Of a DNA stretch of 64,000 nt, positions 33,324 to 47,000 are shown one piece after another. The notes below the pieces were generated by a model that saw only the letters and a list, made by a program, of their open reading frames with translations, did no database searches and was not told where the DNA came from. The stretch spans positions 21,887,890-21,951,889 of the forward strand of contig NC_035176.2 of assembly GCF_001659605.2 (NCBI RefSeq). Reading direction: 5' to 3'. The position numbers were made by a program, and so were the translations under genes. Source of the stretch: Manihot esculenta. Taxonomy: Eukaryota > Streptophyta > Magnoliopsida > Malpighiales > Euphorbiaceae. Position 1 is the first letter of the stretch. Every line of letters begins with the position of its first letter.

Positions 33324-34600
33324 TGTCTAGCTCAAAAAACAACACACCCACATCTACTAGGAATGAAAACCAAAATGTGAAAATGCCAACCACTCAAGTT
33401 TTTCCAATGACCCTACTTTCCTAAGAATTTCACTATACCAATAATGTCCACCATGCCATATACCAGTAGTCCCACACATTTAAACACCATTCCTCAAACT
33501 CTACCATCCAACCACGACCTACAAGCTATGTCAATCCAAATTTAACAAACCATGATGAGGATGAACTAAATCATGCAGCAAAGGGCCTTGTGGCACCTAC
33601 ACCTATGAACCTACTACAAAGTTCCAACTCCCAGCCAAGTACCAACACCTACCTTGATACCTGATACTGAGAATAATGAACCAGCAATGACGGTAGCATA
33701 AGGAAACATGAGGAGGAGGGATGATGACGTGAAAAAGAGTGCCACTCTTGACGCATATGAAGCTACAAATGAAGGAGAAGGAACTAGCTCCAGGTCCTCA
33801 GTAAGCACCAAAAGAACTAAAGCAAGGGAAAGAGTGAAACAGATGCTGTAAAGGCTGAAGGAAGAACTTTTATTTGAGCTGAAGAGCCAAGTAAGAGCTC
33901 AAGCAGGACTAAGAACCTCTTCACCTTTCTCAGCCCGTATCCAAGAAGAAAACATCTCGAAGAAGTTTCTAAAACCTACAATGGCAGCCTATAATGGCAC
34001 AAGAAACCTTAGAGAGCATGCCATAAATTATAAGATGTTCATAGGGTTACAGACACATTTAGACGCCTTCTTGTGTAGAGTGTTTCCTACCACCCTCATA
34101 GGTAGGGGTGAGCAGAATCCGGTTCGAACCGAAAAAACCGACCGAACCGAACCGATTTGAAAATTTGGTTCGGTTTTTTACACATTTCGGTTCGGTTCGG
34201 TTTTAAATTTCAGAAATTTTGGTTATTTCGGTTCGGTTCGGTTTTGATCAGAAAAAACCGAAAAAACCGAACCGAACCGATTAGGAATAATAATATGTTT
34301 TTTCAATACTATAGAGAAATTAAATTATATTAAAATTAAAATATTTTAATTAAATTTTAAAATACTAAAAATAAAGTGTAAAAAATTAAAAAAATATTAA
34401 AAATCGAAACCGATCAAACCGAACCGAATCGAACCGAATCAGACCGGTTCGGTTCGATTCGGTTTCTGACCAAAATCGGTTCGGTTCGGTTTTCATAAAA
34501 TCTAAAATTTCGATTTTCGGTTTATTCGGTTCGGTTCGGTTTTGAACCGAACCGACCGAATGCTCACCCCTACTCATAGGAACAGTTCAGACCTACGAGA
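33324..34600 (+). pseudogene. Tat-like gag pseudogene, interrupted by a MITE
   Basis: The plus strand after the primer site carries an acidic/basic N-terminal stretch and then a capsid-like block (SPFSARIQEENISKKFLKPT, then FLCRVFPTTLIG at about 34,070). Frames are broken by stops. A MITE with 8-bp target duplication sits at 34,103-34,572 within the block; sequence resumes at 34,581 and gag similarity ends near 34,600, where an Athila-like pol begins. Confidence 0.6.
34103..34572. mobile_element. 470-bp hAT-type MITE
   Basis: Perfect terminal inverted repeats TAGGGGTGAGCA / TGCTCACCCCTA are flanked by the perfect 8-bp direct repeat CTCATAGG (34,095-34,102 and 34,573-34,580). The inside is an extended palindrome built from CCGAACCGAA / TTCGGTTCGG repeats around an AT-rich middle; it codes for nothing. 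The 8-bp target duplication points to hAT transposase as the mover. Confidence 0.92.
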
Positions 34601-37600
34601 TATTAGATCTTTTTTTAGTTATGCAGGATTTTATAAGAGGTTTATCAAGGACTTCTCAAAGATAGCTCAGCCACTATGTTATTCTAGGTCAAAGCATTAG
34701 TAAGAGACCTCATGTCTTATGTTGTATATCTATAATTCTAGATAAGGCCCAAAGTAATTACACTACTACTGAAAAGAACTTCTCACCATTGTTTTCACTA
34801 TAGAAAGATGCATATCATATTTATTAAGCACTAAAGTGATTGTATTTTTTGTCTATACAGCCTTGAAGTATTTGTTGAAAAGAAGGATGCAAAACCTCAA
34901 CTAGTTAGATGGATTTTATTGTTATAGGAATTTGATCTTGAGATTAAAGACAAAAAAGGATTGGAGAATTTGGTAGCCAATCACCTCAGTTGTTTACTCC
35001 AGCTCCAAGACTTGGTCCCATTAAAAGATGAATTCCCTGATGAATATTTACTTTCTATCCAGGTTGCGAGTCCTTGGTATGATGGCTTGGTAAATTATAT
35101 AGTAACCAAAATATTTTCAGAAGAGACGCTAAGAAACATAGAGAAAATTTGAAACATGATGCAAAATATTATGTTTGGGATGAACCATATCTATGGAGAT
35201 TTTGTGATGACCAGTTAGTAAAAAGATGCATCCTAGAAAATGAAGCGGAATCAGTTCTGCATTTCTGTCATTTAGAGGCTTGTGAAGGCCATTTCGGACC
35301 CAAAAGGACAACAAGGAAGGTTCTGAAATGTAGACTTTTATTGTAACGACCCGGAAACCGGACCGCTACTGGCGCTAGGATCCAGATCGGCTTAAAGCCG
35401 CCGGGACCCGTAGCAAGCCTAACATACATCCTGTATAACTGGTATAATCCCACACATGATCAAACATTCCATAAAAACTTTAAAACATTTACCATACCAA
35501 GCTTGACCTGAACATACAACATACTATAAACATATAACCCACACCAGAGCCCTCATCAAAGCCCTAGTGTGGTCAACATTATATAAGTCAAGCCTGGTTT
35601 CTCATATGACATTATTAAAAACATAACATACGGATCATGTATAAGAAAGGATTAACCATACATTAGGGCCAAGCACATAACTAATCCTCAAGTTACTACA
35701 TTAAATCATTCTTACAACATATATCTATCTTACATTACTTTACATCAATTTACATCACATATCCACTGCTAATCTATTACATAGCCATAACCTTTACCAT
35801 TGACGTCTTCCTGGACTACCTCTGATCTGTAAACCTGGGGTTAGGGGAGAGGGGTGAGCTAGAAAGCCCAGTGAGCAGAACAGGAAAAACAGTTTAATAA
35901 ATCACATGCTATCATGGAATGCGTCACAGCACAAACATTTCACATCACAGATGGACATGACCCAAAACTCCCTCTGATCTATGCCTGGCCCTTGAAGGAG
36001 CTGCTCAGGACTTCATTATCATCATGGTGCCCGGCCCTCGGTGGGGCTCCTCAGGACTTCATTAACATATCATAATTAGGGCTAGTGGGTCGCCTCGGTC
36101 CATCCACATCAACAACAATTTATGCAATGCAGCATTTTCGTGAAATCTAATGCAAGCAACCTAATACATATACCTGGTATTCATGATGCGTGAACATGCT
36201 TAAAACATCTGATTAGTTAGTTCTACTCACCTCTGGCAGACGCTGGACTGACTCTGCAATAGCTAACACTGCTGGCCTCCTCGGTTTCTCGGGTCCAATC
36301 CTACACAGGTGGACTCAAATGAGGGACCAAACACACTCTAACAAGACTCAAAATAACTCATAAACAACTCCCCAAAAACCCTCCCAAAACATTACCAAAA
36401 CATGCATAGAAAACTCCCAAGAAAGGGTTGGACAGGGCACTTTCGGTGGCACCTTCGGCGGCCGAAAGTCCCTTCCAGAGCCGAAAGCCATGCACCTTTG
36501 GGGACAGGTTCGGCGGCGGAAGGTTCTCCCAGATCCGAAAGTCAGGCACTTTCGGGGGCACTTTCGGCGGCTGAAACTCCACAACAGATCCGAAAGTCTT
36601 GGCCTTCGGGGGCATGTTAGGCGTCCAAAGGCTGCCTCTCATGTAGGTTCGGCGGCCGAACATGCCTTCGGCGGCCGAACATGCCTTCGGCGGCCGAACC
36701 TGGTTCCCTCTGAACAGCAGGTCCGAATCTGTCACAAGCAAAACCAACCCCAAAACAACCCAAAACCTCACATGCTCTCTCCCAAACATGCATACACACT
36801 CCCACATGCATATAGGGGCATAAACTAGCTTAAACCCCCAAAACAAACATCACATAGACATACATTGGGCATAAAACCCACATAAACCCTAACATGCACA
36901 TCTACCCACACACAAGCATCAAAAATTCTTAAAACTTTATTAAAACATAAAGGAAGGCAAGGATCTATACTTACCTCTTGAAGATCGAGGGTTGGTGCGA
37001 CCCGAATGTGGAGATGTGGAGGACAAGAGCTCCGAAGGTCTCTAAGTTCCAAAATCTTAATCTAAACTTAAAACTCTTCAAAACAACGATAAAACTCATA
37101 AAAACCTTGGGAGGTTGAAGGAAAAACATGAAATCAACCAAAGGAGGGCATGAACTCACCTTAGCTCGAGAATGGGGAGAAAACTCGCCCATTTTCGGTC
37201 TGGGGGCCTTTTATAGGTGGCCGGTTAACCACCTTCAGCGGCCAAAGCTGCTTCCACAGCTCCACCACATTCGGCAGCCTAACGTGCCTCCTAAACAACC
37301 CCATGTTCGGCGGCCGAACCTAGATTCTTCACTCCTTGGTCTTTTCTCTTCAAAACTCAATTTCTTTTGCATTAAAATCATAAAATCATGTTAAAACATT
37401 TTAGAAAACACCTTTCACCCTTCTAGAAGGCTCCGGCATCTTTGAATTCTAGATTTCCACGGAGATTTCGCCGAAAAGTAGAGATTCCGATGTCGGAATC
37501 TAGCCGGGTATTACATTTATTAGCTCAATGTGTTCAAGGATTCTTACATATTTTGTAAGGCATGCTCTAACTACCAAAAGATAGGTAACTTAGGATACCG

Positions 37601-38600
37601 AGATCATATGCCTCTTACTCCTATACTAGTGGTCGAAATTTTCAATATTTGCGACATCGATTTCATAGGTTTATCCCCTTTGTCATTTAGTAATCAATAT
37701 ATTTTACTTTTTGTTGATTATGTTTCTAAATGTGTGGAAGCCAAAGCCACTAAAATTAATGATGCTAAGGTTGTACCTACTTTCTTGAAAACTAATATTT
37801 TTACCAAATTTGGTGTACCACGACTATTTATTAGTGATCAAAGAACACATTTTTATAGGGTCATTGAAGCACTACTAAAGAAGTATAGAGTTACTCATCA
37901 CACCTCTACAGCATATTAGCCTTAGAAAAATGGTCAAGTTAAAGTTTTCAATTGAGAATAAAGTCAATTTTGGAGAAAATATTCAAAGTAAATAAGAATC
38001 ACTGGAGCATTTGACTTGATGATGCACTATGAGAATATAGGACAATCTATAAAATCTCAATTGGGATGTCACAATTTCGACTAGTTTATGGCAAGACTTG
38101 CCATTTACCATTAGAGTTACAACATAAGGTCTTTCGAGTAGTGAAGCAATGGAATAGCAATATGATTGAGGCAAGTTCTAACCATAAATTGAAATTGCAG
38201 GAATTAAAGGAAATAAGAAATGATGTGCACGAGAGTGCAAGAATCTACAAGGAGAAGACCAAAGCCTTTCATGATAAATCAATCTCCCAAAAAAATTTTA
38301 AAGCGGAACAAAAAGTTTTACTTTTTTATTATCTCTTAAAATCATTTTCCAGAAAACCCGTTTGTAGTAATAAATTCATTTCCTCATGGAGCGTGTGAAT
38401 TCAAAGTATGGAAACCAGAAAAATTTTCAAGGTAAATGGACACAAGCTTAAATCTTTTTACAAAGGACTCAAGCCTAGAAATGGTGAAAACATGATCTTG
38501 AAAATACCAAAGATCGATGCTTGAAGACAGGAAAGTCTTGCCTAGGATAGTAAAGAAGAGAGCTGCTTGCAAGATAACCCAATTTAACAGGCTCACCCAA
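34600..38600 (+). pseudogene. Athila-like Ty3/gypsy pol pseudogene, split by a solo LTR
   Basis: Segments in order: RT/RNase H start (DIRSFFSYAGFYKRFIKDFS, 34,601-34,660), RNase H to linker (LENLVANHLS near 34,965 and KDEFPDEYLLSIQVASPWYDG), integrase zinc region (VLHFCHLEACEGHFGPKRT, 35,255-35,310), then after the insertion LTR at 35,342-37,515 the integrase core (DIDFIGL..., FVDYVSKCVEAKATKINDAKVV, FGVPRLFISDQRTHF, 37,530-37,915) and C-terminal part (RLVYGKTCHLPLELQHKVF, 38,066-38,400). Several stops and the loss of protease and most of RT make it inactive. Confidence 0.85.
35342..37515 (-). repeat. Solo LTR (2,174 bp) of the Tekay family
   Basis: The ends are TGTAACGACC...GGGTATTACA on the plus strand, flanked by the 5-bp direct repeat TTTAT (35,337-35,341 and 37,516-37,520). 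It sits within the Athila integrase region, whose coding similarity resumes afterwards. No internal element sequence is present, so an inserted element was removed by LTR-LTR recombination. Splice-like signals are conserved: donor 36,974, exon 36,231-36,300, acceptor at 35,836-35,835. Confidence 0.95.
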
Positions 38601-38900
38601 GCTTGTCTATTTCTTAAATATTTTAATTCAATTTTATTTTAATTTTTTAATTTTTATTATTTTTATTGTCTTAAACCTTGGAGCTAACCATATTTAATCT
38701 GGATAAGACTGAGTTTTATAAAGTTCAAAGATGCGCGCTAGTGGTTATTTAAGATGTATATGGTAAATAGAATTTTAACTTTCCTCGTCAGGTAAAGTTT
38801 TTTTTTGGTTTCTCCTTAAAAGGTAAATTCTTTTAAAGCCTTTACCCTTTTTTTTTACTGTTGCTTTTACTTCTCATTTTAAAATCCTAAACTTATTCAT
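38601..38900 (+). other. Spacer after Athila pol
   Basis: AT-rich sequence with T runs between the pol end and the third open region of the element; nothing recognisable. Confidence 0.4.
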
Positions 38901-40660
38901 TTTTTTCTTTCTCTCCATCTCACGACATCGACTCCTTCTCCTCTCAAACCCCCCACTCTTGTGTAGATTCTCGATAGCAAGAACTAAGTCTGAATCTCTT
39001 TTGACCACCATGGATGCGTCTAAATGACGTCAACAAGACCCATCAAACCTAACTCGTGACACACCCATGAAGAAACCATCGGTGACGAAGAAGAAAACCG
39101 AGAAAGAGACAATAACTTCAGCCATAGAGTCGCGATCAAAAGCCATGACTCAACCATTAGCGCCTTCTCCAGTCGCAACAAGAAGAGAAATATGGTCTTG
39201 AGCTAAAGAAAAAGCTCCAATATGCAATACGGGACCTATACCAAAAGAAGAAGAATGAGAAGTTAAACCTAAAATTTTGGAGCGGTTGAAATAAGACAAA
39301 AAGAATCCAAAGACCACCAATCTAGGTTTAGAATCCTTAATTGCGAGCCAGAGTGAGAATGAGGACACAAATTCAGAACAAAGCCATGAAGAAAATGGAA
39401 TACCAAGGCATGAAGCCAGTGATAGTAATAGTAGTGAGGAAGTGTAACTTGTATCTCCACCGAAAAAGAAACAGAAAAAAAAGGATACTACGAATTGTTG
39501 GTGGAAAAGCTAGATACTTGTGATCATGAACTTCATGGTAATTTTAATTTCGAATGATCCGATAAGGAAAGGTATCAAGCTTTTTTCTTTATTGATATTT
39601 ATCATTGCAAATGTGTTGATAATGCCGCATTGAAAAAGTTAAATCTGTTTGATGAGGTTTATGAGTTAATTGATAAATTTGGCTTGATATTAATTGTTCA
39701 TCATACACTGAGTTGTGTAGAGAATTCTATGTTACTTTTGAGTATTGTTATGATGTCAAAAATCTCAATTTGAAACTTGTCTGCCTTAGGTTGTGAGATA
39801 AATTGGTGCATTATTCTATTACTTATTTTAATCTTGATTTGGGTGTTTACGATAAAGAATATGTAAAAATAATAGCCTATTTGGACTCTTTGTGTGATTA
39901 TCTTGCAGATTGGGACCCTATTCAGGTATATAAGGAATTAACAAGGAATTTTAGATTGAAATTTAAGGGTAGTAAATCAAAAGCTAATGAAATTAAAAGC
40001 TTCTCCTTTAGATATTTCCATAGGTTCCTTTGTTATATTTTTTCTGAAAAAAATAAATATCTCATTGAGCTAACTAAATGAACTATTCTTTCTTTGGTAT
40101 ATGGTGAAAAATAGAAAGTGAATTTTTTATTTTGGTTAACTTCACAATTTAGAAAAATTTCTAATATAAGACGTGATATTTATGGAAAAAATAAAGATCC
40201 TATTAAGCTAACTAAATATGAACTATTCTTTCTTTGGTGTATGGTGAAAAACTAAAAGTGAATATTTGATTTTGGTTAGCTTCACAGTTTAGAAAATTTT
40301 TTAATATAAGGTGTGATATTTACTTGGATTTTGTGATTTCTATATTAGCTGTAAATATAGGACTGCTTGATGAACATAACACTAATTTACATTACCGAAC
40401 ACATACTTCCTCTGGATATTAGTGCACTTAACTCTATAGGCTTACTTTGCCTCAACGAGAGGAAAGAAATTATTTTTTGTCCTCCAGGTCCTATTATTCC
40501 TTCTCGTACACAACTGTTTCAAAATGAAGATAAAGCTAACTTATCTACTTCAACCCCTCTAGAATCCAATGAAAATGATAGGCTAGAGATGATTGAAGCA
40601 AAATTGAAGACTATTGACACTAAACTTGACATTATACTCTCTCACTTAGGGTAGTTTATG
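38901..40660 (+). pseudogene. Third (env-like position) coding region of the Athila-type element, decayed
   Basis: Broken frames follow pol in the place where Athila elements carry an extra env-like or unknown reading frame. The basic start (many KK, EE around 39,060-39,110) is followed by pieces such as 39,803-40,081 and 40,367-40,654; the last ends with a predicted coiled-coil-like stretch (DRLEMIEAKLKTIDTKLDIILSHLG). Around 40,070-40,320 a roughly 125-bp section is repeated (AACTATTCTTTCTTTGGT at 40,081 and 40,220). No membrane segment was found, so an envelope role is not shown. Confidence 0.45.
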
Positions 40661-41935
40661 CCCCAATCATCCCCTGCTTGATGGTTCGATAGTGACTTGC
40701 TTCTAAAGGAAGTTCTATACACTCATTTATCTTATTTTTATATCTTTTATATTGTTGAGCTTTCCTGTTATATGTTCTATTCCATATTAAGGATAATGTG
40801 AGGAGTAAGTGTAGGGGAAAGTATTGAAATAGAAGTTTTTTTTTTATCGACTATGATGGATGTAAATGTGATTTTCTTTTGCCTTGGCTATGATTATCCA
40901 TTTGCATGTTGCTAATTTTTATATTTTTAGTCTACAGTCTTCTAACAAAAATATCCTCACTTGCCATGAGAAGTTTGAGATGTCCCTACTAAAAAATTTT
41001 AAGTTTTTATACAAATTTATACTAGCTTAAATAGAATAAATTCACCTTTTTCATACCTTTGGTCTTACTTTTAAGGCCTGGGTTTGAAAGTGTATAAGAT
41101 ATGGTCCTTGTTAAATAACTGGATAATTATTGTATGCTCCTCTTAATTGTTCGTTACACGTTAATAGAATGATGCTAAAAGTTTTTCTTGACCAAGTTAT
41201 TGATGAAAATACTAAGAAATATTGGGGTATTATTATTATTATCTTAACTCATAAAAAAAAAAGAGAAGAAGAAAATATCAACGCATTCCTATGACCCACT
41301 CCTCTATTCATTTGGTTATTTGGTTAACAACTCGATGGTCCAAGTAGTACGATACTTGGCAACCCTTTAAGGTAATTCCGTATGGAAAGATTGATGCTTG
41401 GAAGAGTATTACACATTTTGGGCCATCTAAAATCTCACCTTATGCCTTTAGTTAGATGACAATGAGTGGAGCTAGTAGTCACATGAGCTAAAAAACTAGG
41501 GTGAGTGGCTTAGTAACTATTTATTTTACGTTCACTTCATCGGTTTTAGGCAAGATATAGTAAAAGTGTAATAAACCCTCAAAGTCATCCCTTGATTGAT
41601 TTTGTATGTTATAGATAGATCTACTTGAAATATGACCAGTCAAGTCAAGTTTTTAGAGTCTGTTCTCTTGAGGAGTAACTTAAATTCAAAGATAGTATTT
41701 TAAGATTTGTGTGCATAAATTTGGATTAAGGGCCTTTTTTATGTTTTGAAAAAAATATTTTGAAGGTGAGACTTATTGTAGTGAGTTTTGATGTGTTTAA
41801 ACTATTTCTGCTAGCATCTTATTGCATGATTATTTGGTTATTTGATATGGACATTTGAGTTCTTATTAGTTGAGAAAGGGGCTGTTTTTTTTTTTTTTTT
41901 TAAGAATATGGAATTCTACGTTTGGGGGCAAGCAT
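40661..41935 (+). other. Non-coding 3' region of the Athila-type element
   Basis: No frame of note. It ends with a purine-rich TTTGGGGGCAAGCA at about 41,922-41,935, which fits a polypurine tract. Includes an 18-nt poly-T run near 41,886. Confidence 0.5.
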
Positions 41936-43007
41936 GTGTAAGAGTTGGGGATTTTGATGAGTTTTCAAACTCATCCCTTTTTCTATGTTAATTCCATGAT
42001 TTTATTATGTTCTTAATGGTAAAAAGAAGCTTTTCACTTGGATTCTTAATTTTGATAAGATTTGGAGCTAAATATATTAGAAGGAACCATAAAAGATTGT
42101 TTTAGAATTGTTTTGGACTGAAGATGATAAGTTAAATTGTGTCTTATCCAAGGCCAGAACCAAGCTCGACTGGACAGACAATAATGACTTACTCTTGACA
42201 CCTCTAAATATTTATAATATATTTTGATTAACTATAAATGAAATCAGATCAAGGATTAGAATGTCAATAAGAGAATAATTTCTTAATTTCTTTTGTTTCT
42301 TTTGAATTTGAATTTTTCTATGTTTTAGTTTGGGACGTAGCTTATTTAAAGGACTAAGATAGAAGTAGATAATCATCCTGAATAGAATAAAATTTTTTCC
42401 TTTTTATTTCTTTGCATTTTGTAATGGCTCTTAGAAGCTAAACTCCTTTAATCCAGTTAATTTTTTTTTATCAAGTTGTGAGATCTAAACTCATTTTATT
42501 TTAATCTTAATTTTCTATTTTCATTCTTTTTTTGTTTTCCGAGGAATATCAACTATATTGTTGTCTTTTTAAATATTCAAAAGGCTTATTAAATATTTAA
42601 TTTAGATAATATATTGCTCATTAATTCAATTAAATATATAATTATTTAATTAGATTGACGCAAGTAGAATTAATATATTAATTTATATTAAGGAATTAAA
42701 TGATTTAATTTAAAACGTTAATCAAGTTCGGATTCTTTTTCTCTCATAATTGATTGCTTATTTCATTTAATTATTATTTTTCAGCCTTCTTTAAACAAAG
42801 TCTTCAATTGCAATTTTCTTTTTTTTTTTAATTTTCTTTTCTATCTCAAAATTAATTTCCTTTTCTTCTATATTTTTATTTAAATTAAAAAAAAAAATTT
42901 TTAGAAGTCTCTGTGGGATCGATACTGATCCACCTTATCTATAAAATAATTATTAAACTTAAAAATATTTTATTATTTCTTTTTTTTAAACAGACTCGAC
43001 AGACAGT
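41936..43007 (+). repeat. Probable 3' LTR of the Athila-type element
   Basis: It starts TGTGTAAGAGTTGGGGATTT after a purine tract. Its end region (GTCTCTGTGGGATCGATACT near 42,907, then CGACAGACAGTCG) resembles the end of the other gypsy LTR at 61,595-63,158 (TATGGATTCGATCC, CGCACAGTCA). The right boundary is approximate and no target duplication can be tested because the left end of the element is lost. Confidence 0.55.
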
Positions 43008-43502
43008 CGTAGTGAAAATATAAAGTTTAATTGATTATTTTCAAAATAAAGAATAGAATTACAAAAATTTGAAACGTAGAAAGTTCATTTGGCAATTATC
43101 CTAAAGTTATAATACTATAGACGTTATCATATTTTCATTTAGTTTTTTTTCTAAATATACTTAGCTTGAATAGATTGCAGTAATTTTATTATATTTAGAA
43201 TTACTTACGTTATGATAGTATTATAATTGACTAATTGTACTTATTTATAGAATAAAAATTAATATTTATTTATTTACTTAGTACAATTAATGAAAATTTT
43301 CTTTTTTTTATCTCTCATGTTATATTTTTAATGTATTTATGAAAATTATACGAAATGAGTTTCAATGAGTGTTTAGATGTACAGATTCCCTATGCACCAT
43401 TTGAAGTATTTATTCTTAAATACTTTCTAGAAGAATGAAAAGTAATTATAACTATTAGTTAATAAATATTTTACTTGTAAAGAAAATATAATTCATCAGT
43501 CA

Positions 43503-44076
43503 TTATATTAAAGCAAAAGGTCCCTTTTTACCCTTTAATTATTATTTAATAGTCAATTAAACCCCTCGGGTCCAATCCTTCCTTAGAAGAATTCTTTTTC
43601 ATGAAATTTGTAGGATGACATTTTTTTGCTTTCAGTTTTATATAGAAATAGAGAAATATTACAAAACTTGTTGATTAGTTTTAAACCAGTGGGGAGAACA
43701 AAGTAAATGTTGTGAAGAGGAAGAGAGTTCTAGATCATATTTGATTTTCTTAGGAGAATATGGGTTTAGATATTTTAGTGGATTTTGTATGGAAGTGGGT
43801 TTGAAGAAAATAGATTTTGAGTAATAATGAGTTTTTTTTTTTAATATTTATTTATTTTTATTTAAATTATGTAAAAAATAAAATTAATATTTTATTAATT
43901 AAAAAGTTTACTTTACTAATGTTTTTGACTATGTTAATTAATACCTCTAAATTTAGAATTAGTAAGCAGAAATTAAAAGTTTAGAGATTTAATTAGGCTT
44001 GAAAAATCTTTAAAAGTTTAATTGACTATTAAATAATAATTAAATAATTAAAATGACCCTTTTACTTTATATTAAA
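43503..44076. repeat. MITE-like inverted repeat
   Basis: About 60-bp arms: left (43,503-43,562, including TATTATTTAATAGTCAATTAAA) and right (44,016-44,076, including TTTAATTGACTATTAAATAATA) are complementary with few mismatches; the outer part (AAAGCAAAAGGTCCC / GACCCTTTTACTTT) also pairs. The 450-bp centre is non-coding. Confidence 0.6.
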
Positions 44077-47000
44077 ATTAAGTTATACTAATATAAATAA
44101 TATATTATATGGTGATATATTATATTTACTTATTTTATTTAGTATAAATTATATAAGATAAATAAATAAATATACATTAAATTTTTATTATATTAAATAA
44201 TAAATTATTATTTTGACTACTTTAGATTAAAATTAATCATCTAGTTATATTTGAAATAAAATTTTGAAATTAGAGTATAATTGATAAAAATTAAAAAATT
44301 TAAATTTTTTACTATAAAATTTTCATTCATCGTTAACAATAACAATTAAAATATTAATATTTTCACCATGTCAATTTTCACATCAACCATCTCAATTTTC
44401 ATTTTAAACATAAAATAAAATTAACATAAAAAATATATTAAAACTGATAAAAAAATAATTTATTAAAATTGACAAAACCACCAAAATTTTGATTTTTTAA
44501 ACATTTTAACTTTTTTTCCTCATGGTGTCATTATGCAGCTTTAATGTTAAACCATCAGTTAGTACGACCTTTTTTTTTTCTTTCTATTTTTCTTTTATTT
44601 TCTTTTTCTTTTATTTTCCTTCAAATGAATTGAAGGAGAAATCTTTTACACTTAAAAAGACATTTTAACAAATCATATATATAAATATATATATATATAT
44701 ATTACTTTTCTAAAGTTAATTTCCATTACTATCTATCTTTTTTACTGGCTGTCCAAAGGAACTAATAAAAAAAATTTTCTTTCTTTTGCAGCCATTTCCC
44801 CAAAAAAACAAAGCATAAGATTTGGAGTTCATAATTTCCGTACAATTGCCTAATGACGGGACAAGCTTTGATGCAACATAAAGACTCCAGGGTTATCATC
44901 ATTCAGACACTGCAAAGCCATTTAAAAAATGTCAAAAGAAGGTTGGGTAGGATTATCAAATACAACAAAGAAAATTAGTGAAAAGAAAATTAAAAATTTA
45001 TTAATTAATTACCCAAATTTTAATAAATATACTAAAATATTTTTAATTTTTTAAAAAATTATTAATTAATTTTTTTATTAATTTTAACTGATAAATATTA
45101 TAAAAAAATTAAAATATTCCCAATATAAATGAATAAAAAGGATGTCATATAGGAAGGTAATGATATCAAATGAAGAAAAAAGGAGAGGCGAAGAGATTGG
45201 AGGAGTAATTAAGAAATTGATGGATAGCTTGGCGAGTGGGTATAATCAATTCTGTTTTTTGGCTTTTGATTATTAAAAAACTTAAGAAATGAGTATAATC
45301 ATTAAAATGTCGGCAATTATTTATAGATTAAAAGGGAAAGTAATTAATGGAATTGTGGTCCATTCATCATAAATCCTTTGGTTATCTATAACTAAAAGAT
45401 CTTTTCACCATCTAAACACACAAACCCATAGGACCCATTTGCTCAACATTAGGGAAAAAAAGCTTAATTTGACTGCCTTCAAAAGCAATCACAAACTCTA
45501 TATATTATATTGTTTCAGGGTTATCTTTACCATCAACTAGCTTATTGTTGCTCATAGATAATCTCATTTCATTTTGAATTTCTGTTTTTCTGTCTCATTC
45601 CTGCATGCTTTTTTTTTTTTCCACTATAGAGTATGCATAATTTTGAATGTTTTAGTGAGAGACCTATATATTGATTTGAACTTAGTTTACAAAATCTATA
45701 CCAAGATTTCATAAAATAAATAATAATTTTTCTTTTCCTGAATTACAAATTTTGTAAAAAAATTTTATGAGCAAATTTATCTAATGTCAACCCGTTAAAT
45801 TGAGTCTTATTAGCTTTTTCATAATCTTAAATGATGTTGAAAGTGGAAGGGCGAGACATATATATAAAATTTATCTTTTTTAGTTCAAAATGTTTTATTT
45901 CGTCATGAACATACCTTTTCAAGAATTACGTAGAAATTATGATTTTAAAATATAAGTGTCTATCTCGGCATAAATTACTGATACAATATATAAGTATTTG
46001 GTAAATTATATAAAATATTTTACTAAATTTTAATTATATACCAATGCTTTAAATTACATGAGAATATTTAAATTTCTTTAATAAAAATCTCTTGATGGAA
46101 AATATAAATATCAAATAATATTATATAAGTGGAAAATTTTTTTGCATCAAATATCAAATAATATTATATAAGTGTAAAAAAAAATTTGCGTGTCAGAAAA
46201 TTTTCGTTATATATAAAAAAAAACTATATATTATTATATTTTAAATGGATAAATCTAATTTGATTTTTTTTATCCGATTTTTTATTAGTCCATTTAACTT
46301 TTTATTAATTGTTTTGATTTTTTATAAATTAGTTCAATTTTAATTTATTTTAAAAAATTATTATTTAATCAATTCAATTTTTCAATTTAATTTGATTTAA
46401 TTCTAATTTCAATTCATTTCATAAAAAAAATTAATTATTTACTTTTCAATTATATCAAAACAATTAAATTCAATTCGATTTAATTTAAAATAGAAATAAT
46501 TGATTTTAATTTTATATTCAACAATTGATTTTAATTTGATTCGACTAAAATTAAAAAATCAATTTCAGTTCTACTTTATTTAAAATAGACCTATCAATGA
46601 TTTGAAACGGCTCGGTCATTAAATATGTAAAGGTAATAATTTAAGAGTTTAAGATTCAATCCAGATAATTCAGAGTTTAATTAATATATAATTAAATTAT
46701 ATATTTTTCTCAATAAAAAATATAATAATTTAATTTAATTAAAAAATAAGTTATATCAATTTATTTAAATTGTATTTTTATTTTTATATCACTAGTTTTA
46801 AATTAACAATTATTTATATAAATATAAATTAAAAATATATATAATCGATGGTAATAATGTAATAAGTATTAAGGTCAACACAATATTTGCGGCGTTAAAA
46901 ATTATTTACTAACATAAATATTGCATTATTAAATAATTATCCACATAATGAATAGTATCATCATTTTGTTAACGACACTAAAAATAAGGACATTTTAAAT

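Noticed and set aside
38901..40660. A true envelope gene in the Athila-type element
   Set aside because: Position fits, but no signal peptide, membrane segment or continuous frame is visible, so only env-like position is claimed.
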